Positions 7,992-16,209 of a DNA stretch of 36,512 nt are shown here, in pieces (the stretch's first letter is position 1; each line of letters opens with the position of its first letter). Below the pieces are notes generated by a model. The model was not told where the DNA came from. It was given only the letters and a program-made list of their open reading frames with translations, and ran no database searches. Source of the stretch: Thermohalobaculum sp039033215 (lineage in GTDB: Bacteria; Pseudomonadota; Alphaproteobacteria; Rhodobacterales; Rhodobacteraceae); assembly GCA_039033215.1 (NCBI GenBank), contig JBCCDA010000035.1, positions 1 to 36,512 on the forward strand. The letters are read 5' to 3'. Position numbers and translations under genes: made by a program.

Positions 7992-9005
7992 ATGGCCGGG
8001 CTCCCGGCAACGGCGCTTCTGACGCCGCGTGATGGCGGGCTCTGGTGCGAGCCTGGCGGTTTCCACATAGATCCCGGACGCGCCGTCGATCGCGCCATCG
8101 TCACCCACGCCCATGCCGATCACTGCCGCCCGGGCCACGCGGCGTTGCTCGCGACACCCGAGACGGCCGAGATTGCGCAGGCCCGGTTTGGAGACGGCGC
8201 CTTCGGCAGCATCGACGCCCTGGCCTATGGCGAGAGCCGCCGGATCGGGGGCGTGACCGTGAGGCTCGCCCCGTCGGGGCATGTCCTTGGCGCCGCACAG
8301 GTCGTGGTCGAGGCCGGCGGTGCCCGGGCCGTTGTCTCGGGCGACTACAAGCGCGAGGCCGATCCGACGTGCGCGCCGTTCGAGATCGTGCCATGCGACC
8401 TCTTCGTCACGGAAGCGACGTTCGGCCTGCCGGTCTTTCGCCACCCGCCTGTCGCGGACGAGATCCGCCGCCTGCTCGCATCGGTCGAGACGCTGCCCAA
8501 CCGGACGCATGCGGTGGGTGCCTATGCCCTTGGCAAGGCGCAGCGCCTGATCGCGGAGCTTCGGCGGGCAGGCTATGACAGGACGATCTGGCTGCACGGC
8601 GCGCTGGAGAAGCTGTGCGAGGTCTATGCGCGGTTGGGCGTCGACCTGGGCCCGCTCGGCAAGGCAACGGCTGCCTCGGGGGACGAGATGGTCGGTGGCA
8701 TCGTGATGGCGCCCCCGGGGGCGCTGGCCGATCGGTGGGCGCGGCGCCTGAAGGACCCGCTTCCCGTGGCGGCGTCCGGCTGGATGCGGGTCCGCCAGCG
8801 CGCGAAGCAACGGGGGGCGGAACTGGCGCTCGTCATCTCGGATCACGCGGACTGGGATGATCTCAGACGCACGGTCACCGAGACTGGCGCATCGGATGTC
8901 TGGGTCACGCACGGGGCCGAGGAAGCGCTGGTGCACTGGTGCCGCAGCGAGGGTATCCGCGCGATGGCGCTCAGCCTGGTGGGCCGCGGCGACGAGGAGG
9001 CGTGA
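7992..9005 (+). CDS. Ligase-associated DNA exonuclease (metallo-beta-lactamase fold)
   Basis: 337 residues. The N-terminal metallo-beta-lactamase motif HAHADH (His39, His41, Asp43, His44), then SGHVLGAAQ and VSGDYKREADPTC, and the C-terminal VISDHADWDDL match the bacterial family named for its usual neighbour, an ATP-dependent DNA ligase used in DNA damage repair. These proteins resemble the CPSF73/Artemis branch of nucleases. It starts 29 bp after the cyclase gene, so it may be read through from the catabolic operon even though the function is unrelated. The expected ligase gene is absent downstream; an MFS transporter follows instead. Confidence 0.85.
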   Translation: MAGLPATALLTPRDGGLWCEPGGFHIDPGRAVDRAIVTHAHADHCRPGHAALLATPETAEIAQARFGDGAFGSIDALAYGESRRIGGVTVRLAPSGHVLGAAQVVVEAGGARAVVSGDYKREADPTCAPFEIVPCDLFVTEATFGLPVFRHPPVADEIRRLLASVETLPNRTHAVGAYALGKAQRLIAELRRAGYDRTIWLHGALEKLCEVYARLGVDLGPLGKATAASGDEMVGGIVMAPPGALADRWARRLKDPLPVAASGWMRVRQRAKQRGAELALVISDHADWDDLRRTVTETGASDVWVTHGAEEALVHWCRSEGIRAMALSLVGRGDEEA

Positions 9006-9165
9006 CCGGCCCATCAACAACCCGCGCCCCAGTCCTTGACCGTTTGCGATTGTCCATCTGCCGGGATACGCTTTCGCAACAATCATCGGGGATCGGCCGG
9101 ACCAGCGTCTGGCGTCGAGGTCGCCGGGCCGGAGGCGCACTGTCATAGAAGGTGAGCGAGGAAGA

Positions 9166-10407
9166 ATGTCCGACGGCGGCAGCGGCAGACGCTCGGCCTC
9201 GTTTGTCTTCGTGACGCTTGTCGTCGACGCGATGGGCATCGGGATCATCATCCCCGTGCTTCCCGATCTGCTGCAGGAGCTGTCGGGCGCCGACATCGGG
9301 TCCGCCGCGATCTGGGGCGGGTATCTCACGTTCTCCTATGCGCTGATGCAGTTTGTATTCAGCCCCGTGCTGGGCGCGCTCTCGGATCGTTTCGGCCGCC
9401 GCCCCGTTCTGCTGATCTCGCTGGGTACGCTCGCGGTCGACTATGTCATCATGGCCCTGGCGCCTACGCTCTTGGTGCTGTTCGTGGGCCGGATCGTGGC
9501 CGGCGTGGCGGGGGCCACCTACTCGACCGCAACGGCTTACATCGCGGACGTCACCCCGCGCGAGAAACGCGCTGCGGCCTTCGGGCTGGTGGGCGCGGGC
9601 TTCGGGATCGGGTTTGTCCTCGGACCCGTCATCGGCGGCTTCATGGGCGAGCTTGGGACCCGTGCGCCCTTCTATGCCGCCGCCGTGCTGACCTTCGGGA
9701 ACTTCATCTACGGGGCCTTCATCCTGCCGGAATCCCTGCCCAAGGAGAAGCGCCGCGCCTTCGCCTGGAAGCGCGCCAACCCGTTCGGGGCGCTGCGCCA
9801 ACTGTCGGCCCTGCCCATGGTCACGGGGCTTGTCGCGGTCGCCTTCCTCTATTCCTTCTCGCACTACGTCTACCCGGCGATCTGGAGCTACTACACCAAG
9901 GAGGCGTTCGATTGGTCGCCGAGCGAGATCGGCCAGTCGCTCGCCCTTGTCGGCATCGGCTTTGCGGTGGTGCAGATGGTCATCATCCGGGTCTTTCTGC
10001 GTGTGGTGGGTGAGGTCTGGACCGTCTACATCGGCTTTCTCCTGAACGTGGTCAGCCTGTCCGCGATCGCGATCGCGAATCAGGGATGGATGATCTACGC
10101 GCTGATCCCGCTCACGGCGCTGGGCGATGTCGTCAAACCTGCACTCAACGCGCTGACGGCCAACCGCGTGCCTGACGATCAGCAGGGCGAACTGCAGGGT
10201 GTGCTCTCGTCCAGTCAGGCGGTGACAACGGTGCTGAGCCCACTTTTGATGACGCAGGTCTTCGGGATCTTCGCCGGACCCGATGCCTGGCAGTATTTCC
10301 CGGGCGCGCCGTTCATGGCTGCAGCCGTGATAATGGTACTGGCCGCGCTGGTCTTCCGGACGGCCCTGCCGCGGGTGCCGAACCCGGCCGGGGCGTCAGA
10401 GCGGTAG
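9166..10407 (+). CDS. MFS transporter, Tet/TCR-like drug exporter family
   Basis: 413 residues with the hydrophobicity pattern of 12 membrane helices. The MFS motif A between helices 2 and 3 reads GALSDRFGRRPVLL, and helix 5 carries the antiporter-type GFGIGFVLGPVIGG. These point to the proton-coupled exporter branch related to TetA/Bcr. Substrate unknown; a real tetracycline role should not be assumed. The start ATG at 9166 follows GAGCGAGGAAG, a good ribosome binding site. 160 bp separate it from the exonuclease gene, so it may have its own promoter. Confidence 0.85.
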   Translation: MSDGGSGRRSASFVFVTLVVDAMGIGIIIPVLPDLLQELSGADIGSAAIWGGYLTFSYALMQFVFSPVLGALSDRFGRRPVLLISLGTLAVDYVIMALAPTLLVLFVGRIVAGVAGATYSTATAYIADVTPREKRAAAFGLVGAGFGIGFVLGPVIGGFMGELGTRAPFYAAAVLTFGNFIYGAFILPESLPKEKRRAFAWKRANPFGALRQLSALPMVTGLVAVAFLYSFSHYVYPAIWSYYTKEAFDWSPSEIGQSLALVGIGFAVVQMVIIRVFLRVVGEVWTVYIGFLLNVVSLSAIAIANQGWMIYALIPLTALGDVVKPALNALTANRVPDDQQGELQGVLSSSQAVTTVLSPLLMTQVFGIFAGPDAWQYFPGAPFMAAAVIMVLAALVFRTALPRVPNPAGASER

Positions 10408-10460
10408 GCGACGTCGGGATCAGCGGCTATGGTTTGTCCAGATTGACAAGGGGGCGCCTG

Positions 10461-11699
10461 ATGACCGGCCACTACAGCGAACTAGAGACGCGTTCACCAC
10501 AAGCGCGCGAGGCATCCCTGTTCGAGTGCCTTCAGGCCCAGTTGGCCGATGCGATGGTGCGCGCACCGGGGCTGGCGGCGCATCTTGGCGATGTCGACCC
10601 AGACAGCGTGAGGGACCGGGCCGGGCTCTCGAAGTTGCCGGTTCTGCGCAAGGCAACGTTGGGAGAGATGCAAAAGAAGGCGCCGCCGCTCGGTGGCCTC
10701 AGTGCGCGTCCGGCATCCGAGTTCACGCATCTCTTCCAGTCACCGGGTCCCATCTACGAGCCGGGCATGGACACGCCAGACTGGTGGCGGTTCGCCCGCG
10801 CGCTCTGGGCCGGCGGGTTGCGACCGGAAGATCGGGTGCTGAACTGCTTTGCCTATCACCTGACGCCCGCTGGTCTGATGTTCGATTCGGGCGCCCGCGC
10901 GCTTGGGGCGACCGTGGTCCCGGGCGGGGTCGGGAACACCGAGGCGCAAGCCTTGGCGGCGGCGGATCTGGGTGTCACGGCCTATGCCGGCACGCCGGAT
11001 TTCCTGAAGACGCTGCTCGAGAAGGCCGACGAGGCGGGGAGACCACTTGCGATCACCAAGGCCGTCGTCGGCGGCGGCCCGCTCTTCCCGCAGATGCGGG
11101 CCTATTATCAGGACCGGGGGATCTCCTGCGTGCAGGGTTACGGGACCGCCGATCTGGGTTCGATCGCCTATGAGGCCCAGGGGCCGGATGGCACGCCGAC
11201 GCCCTACATGGTGGTCGACGAGGGCGTGATCCTTGAGATCGTGCGCCCCGGTACTGGCGACCCCGTGCCTGTCGGTGAGGTTGGTGAGGTGCTGGTGACC
11301 TTGCTGAATGCGGACTATCCGTTGATCCGCTTTGCAACAGGCGACATGTCGGCGGTCTCGGACGCCGAGTCTGTGTGCGGGCGGACCAACATGCGCATCA
11401 AGGGCTGGATGGGCCGCGCGGATCAGACCACCAAGGTCCGGGGCATGTTCGTCCGGCCGGAGCAGGTCGCCGAAGTCGTGCGCCGGCATCCGGAGATCGC
11501 GCGGGCACGATTGACGGTCGACCGCGACGGCGACGCAGACACAATGCGCCTCAGCGTGGAAAGTGCCAATGCCGATACGGATCGCATCGCGGGGACGGTG
11601 CGCGATGTCGTCAAGCTGCGCGCGGATGTCGAGGTCGTGGCCCCGGCAAGCCTGCCGAACGACGGTAAGGTCATCGATGATGTCCGCAAGTTCGACTAG
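10461..11699 (+). CDS. Phenylacetate-CoA ligase family protein with altered P-loop
   Basis: 412 residues. The body matches the PaaK-type adenylate-forming family: the segment with LGATVVPGGVGNTE, the acceptor motif GYGTADLGSIAYE, a TGDMSAV-like ATP-binding motif and RIKGWMGRADQTTKVRGMFV near the C-terminal hinge. The usual Ser/Thr/Gly-rich ATP loop (SSGTTGKP) is replaced by QSPGPIYEP, as in a PaaK-like subgroup I recall being often linked to branched-chain ABC transporters. It may still activate an acid to a CoA thioester, but that is unproven. I prefer ATG 10461, preceded by AAGGGGG at 10448-10454, over an upstream TTG at 10434. It is convergent with the PLP enzyme gene, with only 7 bp between the stops. 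Confidence 0.8.
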   Translation: MTGHYSELETRSPQAREASLFECLQAQLADAMVRAPGLAAHLGDVDPDSVRDRAGLSKLPVLRKATLGEMQKKAPPLGGLSARPASEFTHLFQSPGPIYEPGMDTPDWWRFARALWAGGLRPEDRVLNCFAYHLTPAGLMFDSGARALGATVVPGGVGNTEAQALAAADLGVTAYAGTPDFLKTLLEKADEAGRPLAITKAVVGGGPLFPQMRAYYQDRGISCVQGYGTADLGSIAYEAQGPDGTPTPYMVVDEGVILEIVRPGTGDPVPVGEVGEVLVTLLNADYPLIRFATGDMSAVSDAESVCGRTNMRIKGWMGRADQTTKVRGMFVRPEQVAEVVRRHPEIARARLTVDRDGDADTMRLSVESANADTDRIAGTVRDVVKLRADVEVVAPASLPNDGKVIDDVRKFD

Positions 11700-11706
11700 G
11701 GCGGTG

Positions 11707-12726
11707 CTACGCGCGGCTGTAGGGCTCGCCTGAGACCGTATAGTCGCCGAGGACGATGTCCTTGCCCTGCATGATGTCGGCGTGGCGGACCATGTCGATG
11801 TTGCGCCCGGTGATGACCGCGGCGGCAGGACCCTGCAGGGTGATCTTTCCGGACAGAAGGGCGGCGATGCCGACGACGCAGGATCCCTCGCAGACGATCT
11901 GATCTTCGTAGTAGATCGTCTGGAGCGCGCGGTAGATCTCCCGCTCGGACACCAGCACCGTCTCATCGAGGTGACGGCTGCAAAGATCCAGCGAGTATCG
12001 ATTGTCTGCCCCGATCCCTCCGCCAAGGGCATCCGCGAGGCTGGGATACTCGTCGACATCCACGGGGCGTCCCGCAGCAATCGACGCATGCATCGCCGCG
12101 CCTCGGTCCATCGTGATGCCGATGACACGGATCGACGGTTTGATGGTCTTGGCTGCCAACGCGATTCCGCCTGCCAGTCCGCCGCCCGACAGGGGCACCA
12201 GAAGGGTGGTGAGGTCGGGACGTGCCTCAAGCAGCTCCAGGCCGATCGTGCCCTGACCCGCGATCACGTGGGGGTCATCGAAGGGTGAGATGTCGATCAG
12301 CCCTTCCTCGGCTGCAAGCCGGTCGGCCTCCGCCTGCGCCTCCTCCTGGTTCTGACCGATGATGCGGGCCTCCGCCCCGAGTGCGCGGATCCCGTCGACC
12401 TTCGTTTGCGGGACAAGGCGGGACATGCATACGATGGCGCTCAGACCCTTCGTCCGGGCGGCATAGGCAATGCCGCGTCCGTGGTTGCCCGACGAGCTGC
12501 AGGTCACCCCGCGCACATCCGGCCCCAGATGCGCCACCGCGTTCAGCGCGCCCCGCAGCTTGAAGGCGCCGATCGGCTGGGCGAGTTCCAGTTTCAGCAG
12601 GACCTCATGGCCGAAGCGCGTACTGAGATACGGTGAAGGGACCAGCGGCGTGTTGTCCGCGATCCCGGCAATGGCCTGGCGCGCAGCGAAGACCTGATCG
12701 AGCGTGAGGGACACCTTATGCTCCAA
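11707..12726 (-). CDS. PLP-dependent threonine/serine dehydratase-like enzyme (fold type II)
   Basis: 339 residues. The PLP lysine is Lys56 in the motif PIGAFKLRGA, the cofactor-phosphate loop is SGGGLAGG, and the substrate-side SSSGNHGRGIAYAA is typical of serine/threonine dehydratases, serine racemase and the EutB hydroxyectoine dehydratase branch. There is no C-terminal ACT regulatory domain, so it is a catabolic rather than biosynthetic type. It lies 21 bp downstream of the LacI-type regulator gene on the same strand, so the two are probably co-transcribed. None of the ectoine genes (eutA, eutC, eutD, eutE) are nearby, so I do not use the eutB name. A link to sulfonate metabolism is possible only by context. 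Confidence 0.8.
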   Translation of the reverse strand: MEHKVSLTLDQVFAARQAIAGIADNTPLVPSPYLSTRFGHEVLLKLELAQPIGAFKLRGALNAVAHLGPDVRGVTCSSSGNHGRGIAYAARTKGLSAIVCMSRLVPQTKVDGIRALGAEARIIGQNQEEAQAEADRLAAEEGLIDISPFDDPHVIAGQGTIGLELLEARPDLTTLLVPLSGGGLAGGIALAAKTIKPSIRVIGITMDRGAAMHASIAAGRPVDVDEYPSLADALGGGIGADNRYSLDLCSRHLDETVLVSEREIYRALQTIYYEDQIVCEGSCVVGIAALLSGKITLQGPAAAVITGRNIDMVRHADIMQGKDIVLGDYTVSGEPYSRA

Positions 12727-12747
12727 GATGGCGTCGCGGGGTAGCTG

Positions 12748-13761
12748 TCATCGGGGTGGTGGGGCCAGCGATGATCGCATTGCGATGTTGGTCTCGAACG
12801 CGACGCTCTGCAGGGGTTCATCCCGCATGCAGCGCCCGAGGATCTGACTGGCTGCGGCCTGGCCCATACGTCGGTGGGGGACATGAACCGTGGTGAGAGG
12901 TGGGCTCAGAACTTCAGCCAGATCGATATCGTCGAAGCCCGTGATCGAGAGGTCGTCGGGAACCGTCAAGCCAAGCCCCCGTGCTGCGATCATGGCCCCT
13001 GCTGCAAGGACGTCGTTTCCGCATATCAGCGCCGTCAAACCGGTGTTGCGCCTGAGGAGCGCGCGCGCTGCCGCTGCACCGTCCTGAGGGTGGTAGGCGG
13101 CCTCGACAAGATTGGTCTCGTCCAGCGTGAGTCCCCGGCTCTCCAACGCTTCACGCACACCGGTGACCCGGTCCGCCGCGCGATCGTTTCCATGCGTGAT
13201 GCCGGCCATCATTCCGATCTTCCGGTGGCCCATGTCCAGCACGCGCATCGCCATCTCACGGGCCGCGGTGCGGTTGTCGAACCCGACCAGGGGCCATTGC
13301 GATTGCGCGCGCCAGGCCCAGACCAAGACGAACGGCACGCCGCGGTGTTCCAACAACTGGTGGAGCGATGGAGCGCGCGCCTCGCCGATCAGGGCCAGCG
13401 CGTCGACACCGCGGCCCAGCAGGGCATGGATCTGCTCTTCTTCCCGCTGAGGGTCGTAGTTCGATGTCGCGACCAGAAGCGTATGGCCTGCGGTTGCCAG
13501 TTCCTCCTGCATCGCCTGGATGCCGCGCGCGAAGATGGCGTTGTCCATGGTCGGGATGACCGCGCCCACCGTCCCTGTCCGGTTCGAGGCCAACGCCCGC
13601 GCGCTGAAGTTCGGGGTGTACCCAAGCTCGTCGATCGCCGACTGGACCTGGGCGCGAGTGTCCTGCCGCACAAGCTCCGGCGAGTTCAGAACCCGGGATA
13701 CCGTGGCGGTCGACACACCGGCCATCCGGGAGACATCCTGAAGTGTCGGCCTTGCTCTCAT
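12748..13761 (-). CDS. hpsR: LacI family transcriptional regulator, likely HpsR-type
   Basis: 337 residues. The N-terminal helix-turn-helix and hinge (TLQDVSRMAGVSTATVSRVLN at about residues 7-27, then GYTPNFSARALA) precede a periplasmic-binding-protein-like sensor domain with SITGFDDIDLAEVLSPPLTTV near the end. I chose the ATG at 13761, preceded by GGGGGACGA, over a longer frame reaching 13827. It is divergent from hpsN, and the DHPS cluster of Cupriavidus pinatubonensis is described as including a LacI-type regulator called HpsR. A LacI-type operator lies at 13813-13826. Inference: it represses the hps-suy operon until DHPS or a derivative binds. Confidence 0.8.
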   Translation of the reverse strand: MRARPTLQDVSRMAGVSTATVSRVLNSPELVRQDTRAQVQSAIDELGYTPNFSARALASNRTGTVGAVIPTMDNAIFARGIQAMQEELATAGHTLLVATSNYDPQREEEQIHALLGRGVDALALIGEARAPSLHQLLEHRGVPFVLVWAWRAQSQWPLVGFDNRTAAREMAMRVLDMGHRKIGMMAGITHGNDRAADRVTGVREALESRGLTLDETNLVEAAYHPQDGAAAARALLRRNTGLTALICGNDVLAAGAMIAARGLGLTVPDDLSITGFDDIDLAEVLSPPLTTVHVPHRRMGQAAASQILGRCMRDEPLQSVAFETNIAMRSSLAPPPR

Positions 13762-13812
13762 TCGTCCCCCTTGTGCGCCTCGAACGTATCGATCCGCTGA
13801 GCATGCGCAATC

Positions 13813-13826
13813 TGTAAGCGCTTGCA
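13813..13826. promoter_or_regulatory. LacI-type operator in the hpsR-hpsN intergenic region
   Basis: TGTAAGCGCTTGCA is a near-perfect 14-bp palindrome with the central CG expected of LacI/GalR-family sites; only the third position of one arm breaks symmetry. It lies 52 bp upstream of the hpsR start and overlaps the -35 of the candidate plus-strand promoter. A repressor bound here would block the hps-suy operon and could also regulate itself. Confidence 0.65.
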
Positions 13827-13849
13827 TTCGCGTCCGTAAGATCTACGAT
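13822..13849 (+). promoter_or_regulatory. Candidate sigma-70 promoter for hpsN
   Basis: TTGCAT (13822-13827) and TACGAT (13844-13849) are spaced by 16 bp and each match the consensus hexamers at four of six positions. The -35 element overlaps the LacI-type operator. Prediction only; alphaproteobacterial promoters are often degenerate. Confidence 0.3.
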
Positions 13850-14152
13850 CAGGGGCAATCAATGATTCGGTGTCGACGGCCAACCTGGGCTGGGCGATGA
13901 CCGGGCACAGGGAAGGAAGGACCGGCCGTCACTTCGTGCCGGGGAACGGGGATCAGCGTTATTGATGAGAGCCTCGCTCTTGGGGGTAAGTGCTCGTGAC
14001 GTGACAGCAGGACGGACTTGCATCTCGCTTGTCCAAGGGCTTGCAGCAGGCCGGAGCGGTCGGTTTCCGCCGAAGTCTGACGCGTCGGGAAGGTCGTCGT
14101 TGTGTGGTGTGCGTGACGGATCCGGAGAGGCAATTCAGAAGCGAGGCGCATC

Positions 14153-15460
14153 GTGAGCATCGACTACCTCAAGCAGGCCGCCAAGAAGTCCACTGACGAT
14201 GCTGGCGACGTCCGCGCGACGGTTCAGGCAATCCTGGACGAGATCGAGGCAGGCGGTGACGACGCCGCGATGAAATACGCCGCGCAGTTCGACAAGTACG
14301 ATGGGAACGTCGTGCTGACCGACGAGGAGATCCAGGCTGCCACGGCCCAGGTGTCCCAGAAGCTGAAGGACGACATCCGCTTCGCCCATGACAATGTCCG
14401 ACGGTTTGCCGAGGCTCAGAAATCGACGATCCAGGATATCGAGGTCGAGCTTCATCCCGGCCTGATCGCGGGCCAGAAGGCAATCCCCTGCCAGGCGGCT
14501 GGCTGCTACGCCCCCGGGGGCCGGTACTCGCACATAGCTTCAGCGCTGATGACCGTGACCACGGCCAAAGTGGCGGGCTGCGGTCACATCACCGCCTGTT
14601 CTCCTCCCCGTCCGGGGATCGGAATCGCCCCGGCCATCGTCTACACAGCCGACCTCTGCGGTGCCGATTCGATCCTGGCCCTCGGTGGCGTACAGGGCGT
14701 GGCGGCGATGGCATTCGGGCTCTTCGGGTTGCCCAAGGCGGATATCCTGGTCGGCCCGGGCAACCAGTTCGTTGCCGAGGCGAAACGCATCCTCTTCGGC
14801 CGTGTCGGGATCGACATGTTCGCGGGGCCGACCGACAGCCTGATCCTGGCTGACGAGACGGCGGACGCCGAGATCGTGGCCGTCGATCTGGTGAGCCAGG
14901 CCGAGCATGGCTACAACTCGCCCGTCTGGCTCGCCACGACCTCGCGTGCATTGGCCGAGGCCGTGATGGCCCGCGTGCCCCAGTTGATCGCCGATCTGCC
15001 AGAGCTTAATGGCCAGAACGCGGAGGCCGCGTGGCGTGACTACGCCGAGGTGATCGTCTGCGACACGCGTGAGGAAGTTGCTGAGGTCTCGGACCGGATC
15101 GCACCGGAACACCTGACGGTGATGGCTGACGATCTCGATTGGTGGCTGGGCCGCCTGCAGTGCTATGGCTCGCTGTTTCTCGGCGAGGAGACGACGGTCT
15201 CCTACGGTGACAAGGCGTCGGGCACGAACCACGTACTGCCGACCTCCGGCGCCGCGCGCTACACGGGTGGGCTCAGCGTTCACAAGTTCATGAAGCTGGT
15301 CACGTGGCAGCGGATGACCCGCGAGGGCTCCAAACGCGTGGCAGAGGCGACGGCCCGGATCTCCCGCCTCGAGGGGATGGAAGGTCATGCCCGCGCGGCC
15401 GACGTGCGGCTTGCCAAGTACTTCCCGGGCGAGAATTTCGATCTCTCGGTGGCTGAATGA
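14153..15460 (+). CDS. hpsN: Sulfopropanediol (DHPS) 3-dehydrogenase
   Basis: 435 residues of the histidinol-dehydrogenase superfamily, with that family's zinc and catalytic residues in place: Gln249/His252 (SQAEHGYN), Glu319/His320 (APEHL), Asp353 (YGDKASGTNHVLPT) and His412 (EGMEGHARAAD). Histidine biosynthesis is not indicated; instead the neighbours are two more dehydrogenases and sulfolactate sulfo-lyase, matching the HpsN setting. HpsN uses NAD+ for a four-electron oxidation of (R)-2,3-dihydroxypropane-1-sulfonate to (R)-sulfolactate. The start is GTG at 14153 after GCGAGGCG. It shares an ATGA overlap with hpsO. Confidence 0.9.
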   Translation: MSIDYLKQAAKKSTDDAGDVRATVQAILDEIEAGGDDAAMKYAAQFDKYDGNVVLTDEEIQAATAQVSQKLKDDIRFAHDNVRRFAEAQKSTIQDIEVELHPGLIAGQKAIPCQAAGCYAPGGRYSHIASALMTVTTAKVAGCGHITACSPPRPGIGIAPAIVYTADLCGADSILALGGVQGVAAMAFGLFGLPKADILVGPGNQFVAEAKRILFGRVGIDMFAGPTDSLILADETADAEIVAVDLVSQAEHGYNSPVWLATTSRALAEAVMARVPQLIADLPELNGQNAEAAWRDYAEVIVCDTREEVAEVSDRIAPEHLTVMADDLDWWLGRLQCYGSLFLGEETTVSYGDKASGTNHVLPTSGAARYTGGLSVHKFMKLVTWQRMTREGSKRVAEATARISRLEGMEGHARAADVRLAKYFPGENFDLSVAE

Positions 15461-16209
15461 CCGACCTCTTCTCCGTCGAAGGAAAGGTCGCCTGCGTCAC
15501 GGGCGCAAGTTCTGGCCTCGGGCGCCATGCTGCGAACGTCCTGCTCAGCGCGGGGGCCAAAGTCGTCGGCGTCGCCCGTCGGCGCGAGGCGCTGCAGGAA
15601 TGGCAAGCAGAGGCTGGTGATCGCGCGGCGTTCGTCCTGGTCGACATCACGGACCGTGATAGCCTCAGCTTGAACGCTGAAATCATCGCTGCGCAGTTCG
15701 GTCCACCCGACATCCTGATCCATGCGGCCGGGCTTAACACACGCGAGACCGCGGATGACGTGACCTCATATGGCTGGGATCAGACCATAGAGATCAATCT
15801 TTCCGCGCCGTTCTTCCTCAGCCAGTACTTGGTCCCGGCCATGAAGACGAAGAGCTGGGGGAGGATCATCAACTTCGCCTCACTTCAGACGACCCGAGCC
15901 TTCCCCGGCGGCATCGCCTATGGGGCGACCAAAGGTGGAGTGGGGCAACTGACCCGCGCGATGGCCGAGGCTTGGTCGAAGGACGGCATCATGGTCAACG
16001 CCATCGGGCCTGGGTTTTTCCCAACGGAACTCACCGCCGCCGTATTCGGCGACCCAGATCGGGCGGCCCGGAACGCGGCGCAGACTTGCGTGGGTAGAAA
16101 CGGCGAAATGCAGGACATGGACGGCCCCCTGCTTTTCCTTGCGTCGGATGCATCCCGTTATGTAACGGGGCAGGTGCTGATGGTTGATGGGGGGTTCACC
16201 GCGAAGTGA
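15457..16209 (+). CDS. hpsO: SDR-family DHPS dehydrogenase (HpsO-like)
   Basis: 250 residues of a classical short-chain dehydrogenase/reductase. The cofactor motif is TGASSGLG (15-22), and the catalytic Ser142, Tyr155 and Lys159 (YGATK) are present. The C-terminus (YVTGQVLMVDGGF) is typical. In described DHPS clusters HpsO and HpsP are NAD(P)-linked DHPS 2-dehydrogenases that together racemise DHPS through the keto form, so that HpsN receives the R-isomer. That role is assigned from position between hpsN and a zinc alcohol dehydrogenase; sequence alone would only say SDR. The overlaps (4 bp on both sides) support one transcript. Confidence 0.8.
   Translation: MTDLFSVEGKVACVTGASSGLGRHAANVLLSAGAKVVGVARRREALQEWQAEAGDRAAFVLVDITDRDSLSLNAEIIAAQFGPPDILIHAAGLNTRETADDVTSYGWDQTIEINLSAPFFLSQYLVPAMKTKSWGRIINFASLQTTRAFPGGIAYGATKGGVGQLTRAMAEAWSKDGIMVNAIGPGFFPTELTAAVFGDPDRAARNAAQTCVGRNGEMQDMDGPLLFLASDASRYVTGQVLMVDGGFTAK

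Larger units (their letters stand above)
13762..14152. other. Divergent hpsR/hpsN control region, 391 bp without a gene
   Basis: This holds the LacI-type operator at 13813-13826 and a possible plus-strand promoter at 13822-13849, both listed separately. If that promoter is right, hpsN has a leader of about 300 nt. A short minus-strand frame covers much of the leader (13849-14160), but its composition is unlike the real genes here and it would start inside hpsN, so I treat it as noise. I see no riboswitch or terminator. Confidence 0.5.

Noticed and set aside
11707..12726. Hydroxyectoine dehydratase EutB
   Set aside because: The sequence is compatible with this branch, but none of the ectoine/hydroxyectoine uptake or degradation genes are in the region, so a specific name is not justified.
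13849..14160. 103-codon minus-strand frame in the hpsR-hpsN intergenic region
   Set aside because: No good ribosome binding site, composition unlike the neighbours, no motif, and it overlaps the hpsN start and the probable leader.
14153..15460. Histidinol dehydrogenase (hisD) of histidine biosynthesis
   Set aside because: The fold and zinc ligands match, but there are no his genes around and the neighbours are DHPS dehydrogenases and sulfolactate sulfo-lyase, so HpsN fits better.
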